Shown: piece by piece, positions 42,970 to 54,821 of the stretch | Layout of the letters: each line of letters starts with the position of its first letter | Numbering within the stretch: position 1 is the first letter of the stretch | From: Gamsiella multidivaricata | Lineage: Eukaryota; Mortierellomycota; Mortierellomycetes; Mortierellales; Mortierellaceae | Assembly: GCF_025024155.1 (NCBI RefSeq) | Contig: NW_026251745.1 | Span: 186,001-250,000 of the forward strand | Reading direction: 5' to 3' | Length of the DNA stretch: 64,000 nt | The notes under the pieces: model-generated | What the model was told of the DNA's origin: nothing | Databases searched by the model: none | The model's input: the letters and a program-made list of their open reading frames with translations, nothing else | Translations under genes and position numbers: made by a program

Positions 42970-45900
42970 ATGACCGTTCGGGAAGGGTATGTTACCCCAT
43001 TCCAGGCATCCTTTCGCACACTTGCCCTTTTTACCCCTGCACCATGTCTCCGTAACCATACTGTCTGGTCGCTGTTTTTTTTTTTTTTTTTTTTTTTTTT
43101 TTTGGCTTTTTCTTCGAGGACCAGGAATAAAAGAGCACCTACACTGCTAATTGGAAAGACTCAGGGAGTGCCCTCAACTAATATACGGAGAAGCATTTAA
43201 TACCTGGTGGTTCGACAGGCATTAATAGCACTGTTCAACGAACACTTCGACCCCGTACACCACCCAAAACTGAGTGGACATGTGTTTAATTGTCCTCGAG
43301 GGAGCAGGAATTCTACACAGCTCCTTATTATTCGTGGTCGAATCCTGTCTTTACACCTCTATAAATATTTTAATGCTTGGACCTAACATTGCTTCTACGT
43401 CCTCTGGTTGTCCATATAGCCTTCAGATTGAGATCTCGGGTATCCCTGCCGAGAACGGCAAGTGTAGGGTCGAAACACAACTCAAGATCACACTTCAGCT
43501 TAAGGATGCAAAAGGGGAGAGCGTCAAGGACTGGAAGCAACTCCGGCTACCTCGTCCGTTGATTGCGAAAGAAAAGCACCGAATGGAAAAGTTTAATGGT
43601 ACGGATGATGATGATAATGATGCTAATATTTGTTGTTCTGCGTCATCAAGCAATATAGTACCATAGCTAACATTGTCCATTGCTTTGCCCTCCCAGGGCG
43701 GAGCAAGCACGTTCAGGATTCAGAGATATTGACGCTCGATGCGAGATTGGTGTGCGACCATGATATGACAAAGATACTGGAGTGCTGCGACAACTGCATT
43801 GGACGGGAACGGAAACGCGCTCATCGTAGAAAGGAAAGTCAGAAATTACCAGGGGCCTTATCATCAATACCGGTCTTTGGATCGATCAGCGCTAAGAAGG
43901 CGGGTGCATCGCTTACCAATGAAGCCGTGCCACCAACGCCAACAGATCCGATTGAATATCAAGCCTGGGAGCGCAGTCGAATTATGGTGTTCAGCAGCAC
44001 GGAATACGTCGACATCTCCTCTGGACAATGCCTACTGCCCACACGTATCACCTGCTATTGCCGGCATCATAACGAGAAAGTCGGATTCCGGTAAGTTTTT
44101 GGACCATTTTGGTCACTTCGATGGTTGCGCATAAGGAATATGAGGAGTGGAAGCAGGAAATCGACAAAGGCGACACACACTGCACAGGAAACATATGAGC
44201 AATCAACCTTAATTCAGGGCTACTTTCACTGCAGATCCCCCCGTTCCGCATTTGTCATGTTCACACAAAGACAGCGCTTCCGACCCTGGGTGCTACCTGC
44301 AGAAGAAGAATATCGACACTATTTTGAGCATCTGTTTAAAGTGCCACAAGCACGATTAATGCTCGGCATGCTTGGCAACCGATCACAGGCAACTGTGGAA
44401 TTTTTTTTTAATTCTTCAGCTGAAAGCGATAAAACTGAGCGATTTTCGCAGGGCTTGACAACAGTAACCACATGCTGACTCCATGTGTCCCAATTTTATG
44501 CCAATTAGTATTCAATTTACGGCCAAGGATCCCACTGGTGCTGTCGTAGCAGCTGTTTTGACCAACCCTGTCATGATGATGGACGACCATAAATCAGGCA
44601 AGAGAGCCATACCGACACAACCAAAAACCGCTGGAACCGCAGGTTCATCTTCCACAAGAAAATCATCAGCAAGAAGGACATCCACAGTCGCAGACGGTTC
44701 AGCGGAAGACCTGGACATCACAGAAGACAAGGCTATGCAACAACAGGAATTTGACGAGGACGAGGACGACATGGATCAGGATGAAGGAGCTGCAGAGGAT
44801 GAGGACGAAATCGACTTGGAGGCTGGACATCATGTACCGCACCACAACTTTTCAAAGGACAGTTACAAGTCTGAGGACGCTGAGATCCTCTCTGGCGACA
44901 TCTTGGCGCCGTTGAGCTCCGGTGCGGACAGGGTAGGCACGAAGCGAAGGGTCGACGAGAACATGATGGAGGACATTCAGTCGCAATCAAATATGGATCC
45001 ATTGCGTGGTCCTTTTCGCCGAAAAACCAGCCATGATGTTGCAGCAGGCGTCGCAGGAACACCCTCGTCTTTCGCATCGCTAGCACTCAAGTTCCCGTCC
45101 TTTACTGCGCCCTCTGCACAATCGCCATTTGTGTCAAATTCGCTTTTTTCAAATGGGACGCAAGGCAACGCATTCGCACCCTCTTTCGGGCAAGCACCGG
45201 GCAATGGAGAGAGTTTCCTGGACCAAAAGAGCATCGACATGTTCCTACAGAGTGGTTTGTCAACATCGCCCGCCCATCTCAGGAGCGATCTTCTGCATCG
45301 CCGCCCATCCAAGGATTTGGCCGACCACGATTCAATAATGGAGTTCACAACCTTGGATGAGCCAATGTCATCCCCCCCAGATGGATTCTTATCAACAGGA
45401 ACATCTGCAGCAAAACCAGGACAGAGTCATGATCAACCACCAACACCAGTTACGAGTCAAGCCGTTACAACGCGGGCCTCCTTTACAATCCCCGTATCTG
45501 TACCGGACTTTCCTTCGACTCCAACCACAACATCGGCCAATGGGTCCAACCCATTCAGCTCTGCCGGGATGTTCAGCTCTGCTTTCAGCTCAACATTTTC
45601 TTCGCCACTGAACACCTCCGCGCCCACAAGCTCGATGATGAACGCCCCTGGAATGTCCTCCAGCTTCTTGGATGCATCGCAGATGCAGGAGTTTCAGAAT
45701 TTCAAGCGACAGAGCCTTCTCCAGCAAAAGCAGCAACAACTTTTGATGCAGCTTCAACAAGGCGTCCAGCAGCAGGCCCAGATGGAAACCAAGCCTGTAC
45801 CGTGGACTGCGAGCGACAGCAACAACAGCAGCAAGGATCCGTTCTGGAACATGAAGATGGCGATGTCGCAAACAACCGATCCATCTTCAAGCGCATTCAT

Positions 45901-47086
45901 TAAGGACACGACTGCGAACCCAGCATCGGACGCCAATGATTCAGAAATCTCAAAAACAGTACCGTCTACAGCTGCATCAGATGCACCTCTTGCTCCAAAG
46001 AAGAGAGGACGCCCACGCAAGACTGCAGCCGCAGCAACCTCAGAAGCCAGCTCGCCCATTCTTTCGTCGAAGGCACCAACAGCTCTACCACCCTCACCAT
46101 CACCGCCGCCACTCGCTACACCGTCGGCCTCTGCTGCAGCTGCAGCGCAGTTCATGTTGTTGCAGCAACATCAACACCAACAGCAGCAACTGCACCATCA
46201 CCAACAGCAATTGCAGCAGCAACAAAAGCAGGCTATCCTGGCCCGCCAGAAGCCCAGGATTCAGAAGGTCATTCCGTCCCGAGGTCCAGTCGAAGGAGGC
46301 GTCGAGATCACTCTGTTGGGTAGCGGATTCTTCCCGGGAATGGTTCCGACATTCGATGGAGTCCCAGCCCTGAGTGTACAGTACTATGGTCCGGAAACGA
46401 TGATCTGTCGCCTTCCACCACGCAACTTTCCGGGATCTGTCATCGTCAAGGCGCAGAACCCTTTGACCGCGCTGGCTTCGTCTGCATCCGGATCAGGGTT
46501 GGGCGCTGGAAAAGACGACGCTACCAGCAACGGTTTGGTCAGGACGATGACGCAGCTTTTTGGAGGACCGTCGGGTGCGCCAGGCAGTAGCCTTCTCCTG
46601 GGAGACGACGATGTGGGCGTGTATTTTGAGTACGAGGAGAGCAAGGGCGACCGCGACCTGATAGCTCTGGCATTACAGGTTCTGGGTATGAAGATGAATG
46701 GACGCGTAGAACCTCCGCACCAGGTTGCCATGCGTATCATGGACACAGCCGCGGCGTCAAACGTCATCATGGGTCAAAACGGACCTTCGTCGCAAGCACA
46801 GCTTCAATTGCCACAGCAACCACAACAGTCATTATTGGGATTCGGGAATTTCCAGTCGAATATGCTGCAGCAAAATGCTCTTTCACACCAGGCACAGCTC
46901 CTGCAGCAAACTCAGCAACCCCAGTCCCTGCAACTACAACAGCAGCAGCAGCAGCAGCAGACGCCATTTGGTGTACTACAGGCTCAGAGCGGTTCAATGG
47001 CCAATGGCTCAGTGCTGGGCACAGGCATGCTGGGCTTTGGAAACTTTTTGAACTCGATGGGCGGATCAAACGGCAGCGGCCTCTAA
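42970..47086 (+). CDS. Mga2/Spt23-like IPT/TIG transcription regulator lacking ankyrin/TM part
   Basis: Nuclear regulator related to yeast Mga2/Spt23, which control the OLE1 fatty-acid desaturase. About 1055 residues. Exons: 42970-42986 (17 bp, five codons plus two bases), 43420-43598, 43697-44090 and 44509-47086. The N-terminal family block is LQIEISGIPAENGKCRVETQ with LRLPRPLIAKEK, followed by a conserved Cys/His-containing segment up to GFRIQFTAKDPTG. A KKRGRPRK AT-hook-like motif sits near residue 694. The IPT/TIG domain starts about 776 (IQKVIPSRGPVEGGVEITLL), then LALQVLGMKMNGRVEPPHQV as in Spt23. Poly-Gln flanks it. In yeast, ankyrin repeats and a C-terminal membrane anchor follow, with release by proteasome processing. 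Here a stop comes after a Gln-rich tail at 47086, so the protein would be soluble. The microexon start is an inference from phase fit. Confidence 0.85.
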
Positions 47087-47557
47087 TCGATCCTCACTCC
47101 TTTATTATACTATCATCCCCCAATCCCTTCCTTCGTCCACATTTATTGAGATATACCCTTTTCCCTTCGTCTACGCGTTCTGCTGTCCGTTATTTCTTGC
47201 GATTTTTTTTTTTATTTTTTGTAGTTGTTGCTGTTGTTGTTTTCTTGCTGTTATCTCTCTTGTAAATTATAATTGTTGTCTGCATTAAAGTCCTATGTCG
47301 GTAAATTGTGGAGGGTCAAGGTCAACACTATGTTTGATGCGGTGGCAGCTGGATGTCGCAGCGGATTCCTCGTCGACTAGTGGCTTACCTGCTGTAAAGG
47401 TGAACCGGCGAAGACACGACATTATTCTCAGGTCCATCTTTAGCTTCAACTCACACCGCACACACACACACACGCATTCTATCTCTCCATCCCTTCACCT
47501 CTGTGCCGAAGCCATCGCAAGGAACATCGACTAAATAAAAGGACATACAGTCAGGAC
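47087..47557. other. intergenic
   Basis: 3' flank of the Mga2-like gene with T-rich and GTT repeats (47200-47245), then the promoter of the Vps24 gene with an (AC)n run at about 47460-47473. No gene is supported. Confidence 0.5.
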
Positions 47558-48727
47558 ATGGCATCGACTTTAAAAGCATCGGTGGAATCCGTCCAAAGGT
47601 TCTTTGGCAAGCGGACCCCTGAGGAGATGGTATGCATCGTCGATGCATATAACCTAGCTACATTCAGTCTTTTTCTTTTTTTTTTTCTTTTTTTTTTTCT
47701 CTCTCTCTCGCCCTCCCCCTCTCACTATGTGAGATGGTAAGTTGTCCTCCCTATCGATTGTATTATCCCATCCTCACCAAGACCTCTCTCTCTTCCTCTA
47801 TTGGGGTTTGGACTCCGCCCTCCTCCGTATATCCCCTCCAGGTCAGAAAATGGCGCCAAGAGATCAGTGCCCAGCAACGTGCACTGGACCGGCAGAAGCG
47901 TGGTATCGAGACCGAGGAGGCCAAGGCGAAGCGGATGATCAAGCAGATGGCCAAGAAGAATGATATCAAGACTTGTAAGATCCTCGCCAAGGAATTGGTG
48001 CGGTCCAGACGACAGAAGGATCGGATTGTGACGAGCAAGGCTCAATTGAACTCAATATCGATGCAGCTGCAATATCAACTCTGTAAGTCACTCCACTCGA
48101 CAATTGTCATTGCGCTTTGGAGCACGGGGAGGGGGGGGGGGGGGGGGGAGGAGTAGGAGGGTATCTTGAGTATTGTCCTTATTATGGCATGGTATTTATA
48201 TTTGATCTCTGGCAATTGACATTATTTGTGGAATGTATTTTTTTTTAATAGCCACGTTAAAGATCGCCGGTACCTTGCAGAAGAGCACAGAGGTGATGGG
48301 CATGGTTAACAACTTGGTCAAGTTACCAGAAATCTCTGCACAAATGCAGGAAATGTCTAAGGAGATGATGAAGGTAAGCGTTACTCTACCTGTTTTTTTT
48401 TTTTTTTTTTATAAAAAAATCTGTTGTTGGACATGCTTTCAATTGCAAACGATACTAACGATCTTATCAACTGATGCCGCTCTTTCTTTCTCCTTCCAGG
48501 CAGGAATTATCGATGAGATGGTTCAGGACACAATGGAGTCCATGGACGACGATGAAATCGAAGAGGAGGCAGAGGAGGAGGTCAACAATGTCTTGTTCCA
48601 GATCACGGACGGTCTTTTGGGCGAAGCACCACTGGCGGCAGGCAAATTGCCCACGGAGGCAGAGGCGGAGGAAGAAGAACCAGCACTGGACGATATGCAG
48701 AGACGTCTGGAGGCACTCAAGAGTTAA
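47558..48727 (+). CDS. VPS24: ESCRT-III subunit Vps24 / CHMP3
   Basis: Endosomal ESCRT-III component that caps and remodels Snf7 polymers during multivesicular-body formation. Exons 47558-47629, 47842-48082, 48252-48373 and 48500-48727 give 220 residues. Markers are SVQRFFGKRTPEEMVRKWRQ, then the basic helix-1/2 hairpin with QQRALDRQKRGIE and KKNDIKTCKILAKELVRSRR. STLKIAGTLQKSTEVMGMVN and the acidic C-terminal half follow. The last residues, DDMQRRLEALKS, form a MIM1-type motif for Vps4 MIT binding. Length and order agree with the family. The third intron begins with a poly-T run and the second contains a G-rich run near 48128-48150. Confidence 0.95.
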
Positions 48728-48985
48728 GCAGAATCGAAAGCACTGCAATGTATGATCGGCGTCTGATTCAGGAGTGGGTGTGCTGCCATGAAGTTGTTTT
48801 TAAATATACGAGGATGCGGATCAAACTAATTCTGGGTTATATAGACATTATGATGTAAAAAAAAAAAAAAAAAGTGTCATTCGCAAAGGCTCATGTGTCC
48901 TCTTGTGCCCTTGTTTACACTGTTTTTATGCGGCCCTGTCAAAGAAAGCGACGATCGTTGTGGAGCTGCTTTTCTTTATCTTTAT

Positions 48986-50318
48986 TCAGATCAAGGACAC
49001 TTTTGTCCGCGCCAATCCTCCCTGATAATTCTTGATCGGAAGCGGTGCTCTTTGTAGTCGTCGGAAGGCCTCTCGGATATGTCGAGGCTGCAGCGGACTC
49101 TGTTCGCTTGGTGGTAGTGAGAACAATCCTGGGATGTCTTCGTCTAGATCCATGTCCTCTCCTGCTGATCCAGCACCGGCACTGTTATTATCCCCTCCTC
49201 CATTACCGCTGGCACCGCCATCGTCTCCTTTGCCTTGGTTCTTGGACCTTGCGACTGCTTCACGATGTAGCCTTTGTTTCTCGTCCTCTTCCTTCTTGAC
49301 CTTGAGTGCGGTCTCTGTGAGGGTCGTGACCATTTCGAACGTCAGGAATCCAAGGATATCGATAATGTCGTCGTTGGGTCGCATATCAATGTACGAGGAC
49401 ATGTTGGCCCATTCTCGGAAACGCTTCGCTTTCCTGTATGTAAATGATGCCTGTCGACATTCGCTATAGTGCTCATATTCTTCCCTCGTCATTGCAAACG
49501 TGATCCTGTCAGCATCCTGGAAAAATGAGAAGAAGGGGCCTGTAAGCATTCCAGATTGATGCGCAAGATAACCCAATCAACAGCTTAAAGCCAATAAAAA
49601 AAAAAAAAAAAGGGCAACTGCATATTACCCGCAAACGTTGCATTGAATCCAGATAGGCATCCTCGTCATCATCATCGTCATCGTCATCCTCTCCAATCCC
49701 GACCATCGCCTCTGAGAACCCGTTCAACAGCTCCCAGCTCAATTTGACCCGCATTCGCCTTGCCTTCGATCCCGGTGCTACTGCAGCGCCCGCATTCTTC
49801 CCGCCCGGTCCACCGGCAGCACCATCTCCGGGACCACCCTTCCCGTCTGCTGCCGCGTCCTCGATCCCGACCACATCATCGGCTCCTGGGCCGCCGGCTC
49901 CATCAGACGAGTCCTTGACGTTCTTGCGCACATCCTTCCAGGAGAGATAGGTACGAAGGCGGTTGACCTTGGGACGATCATGGCGGATGAGGAAAATCAG
50001 ATCCTCGGCAGACATGAACCGGGAGCAACGTTTGCGGGCCTGCTGCGCTGCTAGACAGATCTATACAGGATTCAAAAGTCAATAAGAGTACATAGTGTCG
50101 GTTTGCTTTTGTCCGTGTTGAGCAATGATAGGTAGTGACTGAGCATGATGACAAGTTCGACGTACGATTTCGATAACTTGTGAGCGGACAATGTCCTCGA
50201 CGAGCATGGTGGTCTCCTGGATCGCATCCGAGACCTCACCAAAGACGAACATCATCTGCTGGATCTCGCTCTGATAGCGGTACCGCGACTTCTCCCTTTC
50301 TTTTTCCTTTTCCTTGTC
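48986..50318 (-). CDS. SPT3: SAGA complex subunit Spt3, 5' end not resolved
   Basis: Histone-fold subunit of SAGA that delivers TBP to promoters. Exons 50318-50166, 50060-49629 and 49516-48986 (all phase 0) encode about 371 residues. The first histone fold begins YQSEIQQMMFVFGEVSDAIQ and continues VEDIVRSQVIEI; after the intron come ARKRCSRFMSAEDLIFLIRH and VNRLRTYLSW. The second fold has RFREWANMSSYIDMRPNDDI and LGFLTFEMVTTLTETAL. A long Gly/Pro/Asp-rich insert with an Asp9 run separates the folds, and an acidic Gly/Asn-rich insert lies near the C terminus. An in-frame TAG just before 50318 and an AG there show that a short first exon carrying the ATG lies upstream, but I could not place it. 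Confidence 0.9.
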
Positions 50319-51573
50319 CTATGTTTGGGGTTGATGGTGTGCATCGTTGCGAGAAGCGGGGAAAAAAAAGAAGAGGATCGTCAACATAGCACGCTCCAAA
50401 GCGAAAACCCTTTTGGCATTTGCCAAGACGACAGACATAGAGTCGAGCGTCCGAAATCGTTCCGTCCCATCCATACAGCCATTGGTCCTGAACGTGATCC
50501 TTGAGGTCGTTCGAGCGATGAGTGGAGTGATGGGCGAGCTTCTTGGCGGTGAAACAATGATATTTGATGGCTCCTCATATTTGATAAATATTGATTTTGG
50601 CCGACATCATGTATCAATGAAACAAGGCTGTGTTGTGTTGGTATATCCCAGATAGTCCGCCAATAGGAATATAAACTTGATAGAAGTAAAGTGTGTTGTA
50701 TACATGTCTTGGGCAAACCCTGCTTGTTATCTAATCTGTTTCACGCCCCTTCTCCATGGAGTCCCTTCAATACCGAGGCTCGCTGTTATTTTTACAACTG
50801 CTGCTCTAAAAAGGGGAAATCTGCGACTGATTCACATCATACCTCAGGGTTATGAACTGGATATAGCTACCGAGTTCGCGATCAAGGTCTGCTGTGGATT
50901 TGGCAATGGAGTCAGCGGGGATGGAAGGCATTAGTCATTCCTAGGCGCGCCAATGCAACAGAATCATAGCATCACGGACAATAATAGACACGCGTAATAC
51001 AGATTGCTGCTTCATCGCCTTCGACGCGTTGAGTGCCCTATGAAAGTCCGGCCCCTTTTCTAGAATGTTTAATCCTCCACGGTGTTATTGTGGTGTACAT
51101 ATAACATGGTTCCACGTACATCTGACTGAAATACATCTGTCCCCTCAGACCCATCATCATTATCGTCATCATTGTCGTCATCATCAGCACCACTAAAATC
51201 GCCAGTGCAAGTTCCAGTATGTTGCACCAAAGGAGGGGCTCTGCCAAGCATAGCAGCGGATCGGGTCGCAGTCCGCTAGGTGTAATTCGTCATATTGCAA
51301 CAGAGGCAACTTTAGGTTTCATGGACGTGATGTGATGTCATTTCGACGTGAATTAAAGGAGAGGGGGCCACCGCCAATCCCCTCCCCCATACTTCCCCAA
51401 CTCTAATCCGCACACGCCAATCCCGCTGCAGCACTGTCGAGTGCGGGCTGCTCCCACTGCACCGCGATGATCTCACCATGATCCGCATTGGGGCCTCTTT
51501 CCTTGCTAGCCCAGGGGCAAGACCACGACCCATATGACAGCTCGTCAGCACAAGGCAAGCAAAGAAAAAAACG
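50319..51573. other. intergenic
   Basis: Should contain the first Spt3 exon and promoter (minus side) and the CsbD gene promoter (plus side). A GAT/ATC-rich simple repeat (ATCATCATTATCGTCATCAT-like) lies at about 51152-51190. No other gene is supported. Confidence 0.45.
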
Positions 51574-51581
51574 TATAAAAG
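51362..51581 (+). promoter_or_regulatory. CsbD gene promoter: TATA box and stress-element-like motifs
   Basis: TATAAAAG at 51574-51581, about 100 bp before the ATG. Further up are AGGGG at 51362-51366 and 51513-51517 and CCCCT at 51379-51383 (the yeast stress-response element core in both orientations), plus CCAAT near 51374. The combination fits an inducible stress gene, though such short motifs also occur by chance. Confidence 0.5.
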
Positions 51582-51680
51582 GACCACTGTCCTCCGCCGA
51601 AAAAAGAACTCATCAACAACTACCACTACAACAACTTCTCCCACCTCAACCAACCCAACCCCCCACAAACAAAAACCAAC

Positions 51681-51974
51681 ATGTCCAACGTTACTGACAA
51701 GATCTCCAACACCGCCAACTCCTACATGGGAGGTGCCAAGCAGTCGATCGGCGAGACCATCGGTAACAGCGACCTCGCTGCCGCCGGTGCCCAGCAGAAG
51801 GCCCAGGCTGATGCCGCCGCCGCCGCCGCCACCGCCAAGGCCCACACCGAGGGTATGGGTCACCAGGTCAAGGGCAACGTCCAGCAGAACGTCGGATCCG
51901 CTCTCGGCAACACTGAGATGCAGGCCAAGGGCCACGCCAACGAGACCCGCGGCGATATGGAGCGCAAGGTCTAA
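51681..51974 (+). CDS. CsbD-like small stress protein
   Basis: 97-residue single-exon gene. CsbD-family proteins are small, hydrophilic, abundant stress-induced proteins of unclear mechanism. Two repeats of the family pattern are visible: NSYMGGAKQSIGETIGNSDL and then GHQVKGNVQQNVGSALGNTE followed by MQAKGHANETRGDMERK, the G-K-x-x-x-G-x-x-x-G-N-x-x-x-x-A-x-G motif. An Ala-rich linker joins them. Codon use is strongly C-ending, as in highly expressed genes, and the leader is A/C-rich. A TATA box and stress-element-like motifs lie upstream. An AATAAA signal occurs at 52019-52024, shortly after the stop. Confidence 0.93.
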   Translation: MSNVTDKISNTANSYMGGAKQSIGETIGNSDLAAAGAQQKAQADAAAAAATAKAHTEGMGHQVKGNVQQNVGSALGNTEMQAKGHANETRGDMERKV

Positions 51975-52572
51975 ACCAAACCTCTTTGCAACAACAACAA
52001 CCAATGTAAATAATATTGTAATAAACATATTCTAAACCAAACATAACATGGCCTTTGCAGTGATACGACATGTGGATATATCTATTCAGGTCGCGTTGCT
52101 AGTCTACTATGGAGATGAAGAAGAGTTTATTGGAAGCCATTGCAGAAATCCGCGCTTCTAGCCTTCGATTACAGATCACAAAGAAATAAGCTGCACTTCT
52201 TTGCTCATGAGATAGTGAGTCCATGACAATAAGTCCCCGACAAATATAATTTCAGTATCACCCTTTTTTAGTCAGATTTTGTTCTAGCCTCTTAATTTAA
52301 TTTTTAATTAAGTACAAAGAGTGTCAGGCCGCGGCTCACTGTGGGGGTAAACCTCTGAAATGTGGTAGTTTATAAACCAATGGAAATGTGATTCCGATTG
52401 AATCAGCTTAAGTTATTCAAAAATATATTTGCCCGGGATGGACTCTATCTGCGTGACACAAAGCGTAAACTATGCCACTGTATAGTGATCAGACCACCAT
52501 ATCCATAACTGACAGACTATGTGAATCGTTTGTAAAGATGTTTGCAGTTTTATTTAAAGTTATGTCATCAAG
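51975..52572. other. intergenic
   Basis: 3' flank of the CsbD gene (AATAAA at 52019-52024) and A/T-rich sequence with a TTAATTTAATTTTTAATTAA stretch near 52292-52311. No gene is supported. Confidence 0.5.
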
Positions 52573-54140
52573 TCAATCATCATCCTTAATTGACTCAAGC
52601 CGTACGAGGTCTCTGCTGCTTTCATCATCGTTGATCGCCCTCAATACCGAGTCACCCATCATAACATCTACATCATCGTCTGAGTATGCACGGAGCATTA
52701 TCTTCAATGGCGGGCCTTGATAACAGCGTCCATGCATTGCACTGCTCATCACACAGTTCCAACTATGTCCCATGGCTCGCTCCAGATCCTTGAACCAACA
52801 GTGCACTGCAATGTACAGAGACGCCGGCAGAAGGATAGCTACGACTAACCAAATCGAGATGGAGGTGGTGCTGAAGATTCGGCCAATAGTATACGATCCA
52901 ACAAGTTCTACATCAGGACTGCCAGCCAAAAACAATAAATGGGCCAGCATCATACTGTCGATGCTGACTGGTGTGTCTCCGGCCGTGAAGTTGAGAGGTG
53001 GCCTTGAGATTGAGGATCCAGGGATAGGGTCTGCATCGACGTTACTCATGATATTCTTTCCCAGAAGAACGGTCCGCTCACGCCATTTTCTAGGATCGGA
53101 GTTGATGCGATAGTACGACTTAACCACCTTGACTGATGTAAGATATGAAATGGAACATACCTTTTCAATCAGTATGGCTCCACCAATGTACACGTTGCTG
53201 TTTCTGCTTGTGAATACCCCTCCGCCGTCTGACGTTTCGAAATTGCAAAGCCTGGGATCACTGTCGGGAAACATGATTTGGCCAACGCTGCAGTGTATCC
53301 GGAAGGCCCCTCTCTCATGGATCGGTACCCCACCATCCCAGTTTCCAGTATCGCAGTGCCATTGTTGTCTATTAGGGCAGCCCATGCAACAATGCCACTG
53401 GGAGATGTTATACCAGTTGGGTACAGAGGTATGATGTTGATATTCGTGTTGTAGCATGTGTTGTTGAAGCCGCCGTTCTCACCCAGATCGGTATTGAATG
53501 GAGTTGTCACCATGTCCATCATGAATTTGAAGCCCGACAGATTTCGATGATATTCAAAATCTGGGGCCCTGGTGAAAGTGCCATTCGCAACGAACAATTC
53601 AGTGGTGTTGACGAAAGTGTTGTTCAAATCCATTGTTGACCGAAAAACGTCACTCTCGAATGCATAGGAAAGATTCATTGCATTGGCGGGGGATGCTGTT
53701 ATCGAATCCAAATTCATGGCTTTCCACTCAACATTGGTCACAATTTCGGTTGAGTCAATCTGCGAGTTGATCCTGAGTGTGTTGTCAGTAGGATCGAATG
53801 TCAAATTGTTGGCTGTGTACTCTCAGAGACTGAATGTCCTGGGAGGTAATCCTGGTTCCAGCTGTACGCCTTTGTACTTCATCATTATTGCTGGCAGGAG
53901 TGTCACAGGGATGCTGAGGACAATATACGTAATCAGACAGACCCTGCCTCTGACGTCGTTCCTATAATACCATGTTTTGGAGTTGAGGATCAAATCGGGG
54001 GCGCTCTGCTGGGCCAGGAATATGATGTCTTGGGATAGCCTCCCGTTTACGATCAGACAAAGCAGGAAGGACAGGGCCCATGTGACTGAGAGGCGCGTCA
54101 GCGTGTAGAGAAGCGCCAGCTGGCCTTCTTTCAAGAACAT
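52573..54140 (-). pseudogene. broken multi-segment membrane protein gene, unknown family
   Basis: One strand gives an ordered but interrupted protein. From 54140 there are two hydrophobic segments (LSVTWALSFLLCLIV and VCLITYIVLSIPVTLLPAIM). Then an ectodomain with many N-glycosylation sequons (NLSY, NNTF, NTTE, NGTF) and paired Cys, then a C-terminal membrane segment (SIWLVVAILLPASLYIAVHC) and an acidic tail ending at 52573. An in-frame TGA at 53823-53825 follows PPRTFSL, and the same frame continues as EYTANNLTFDPTDN. A frame change occurs near 53280-53340, before MFPDSDPRLCNFETSDGGG. A possible intron lies around 53100-53160. The layout recalls surface proteins expanded in these fungi. I know no function. 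Confidence 0.6.
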
Positions 54141-54289
54141 GAATGGCCAAAATTGAGGATGTCTTGATGTGTGTGCGCGAATAGACGGAGGATGACGAGG
54201 TCAGAGATGAAACAGTTGGCGAGCCACACTGTCCAACAGTGACAGGAATTTCTGTTGGCAGCACCGCTTTAGTACGTCCACGCACAGTC

Positions 54290-54821
54290 GAACTCCTATT
54301 TTGCAGCTTAAATTGGAGGAGCAGTCATGTATTCAGCAATTCCATCGTATCGAGAACTGCCCGAAGGTTAGCTTTCAATATAACATCGCGGTTGGGATCC
54401 TGTAGATCAGCTTCAGTATCAATAAATCCGTTTATAGTCTCTTGAAAAGATTCTCGAGAATAATCCTCATTTAGAAGGGGCTTGAAGGCGGTGAAGAGAA
54501 ATCCTCGAGGGGAACCATCTTATCCACAGTGCGGCTGCGGAGAACAGTTTTGACTTTGAGAGGAATTGACCCTTGTCGTAAAGAGTGTACTTCTTTCAAC
54601 ATTTGTGTGATTTGGAAATGGAGGTTCCAGAGTCAGCACCTTTGGTGCTTACAGGACTAAGAGCTGGGGCTGTGTGAACAGAGCGCATTGTTTTGGGCAT
54701 GGCAGAAGTAGAGGACAGGATGGACTCAGGAAGTGAGAGTGTGTGTGAACAAATGTTTACTCAGTTCAATTGGACTGAGTACATGGCTGCTCCTCCAATT
54801 TAAGCTGCAAAATAGGAGTTC
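54290..54821. mobile_element. MITE-like element with 47-bp inverted repeats
   Basis: 54290-54336 is repeated in reverse complement at 54775-54821 with about two mismatches; both ends start GAACTCCTATTTTGCAGC when read inwards. The 438 bp between contain no long ORF. A second short palindrome, ACTCAGTTCAATTGGACTGA plus GT, lies at the inner edge of the right repeat. I saw no convincing target-site duplication, so the superfamily is open. Confidence 0.7.

Noticed and set aside
49778..49981. Antisense and alternative-frame ORFs over the Spt3 insert
   Set aside because: Explained by the Gly/Pro/Asp-rich insert of Spt3 in other frames.
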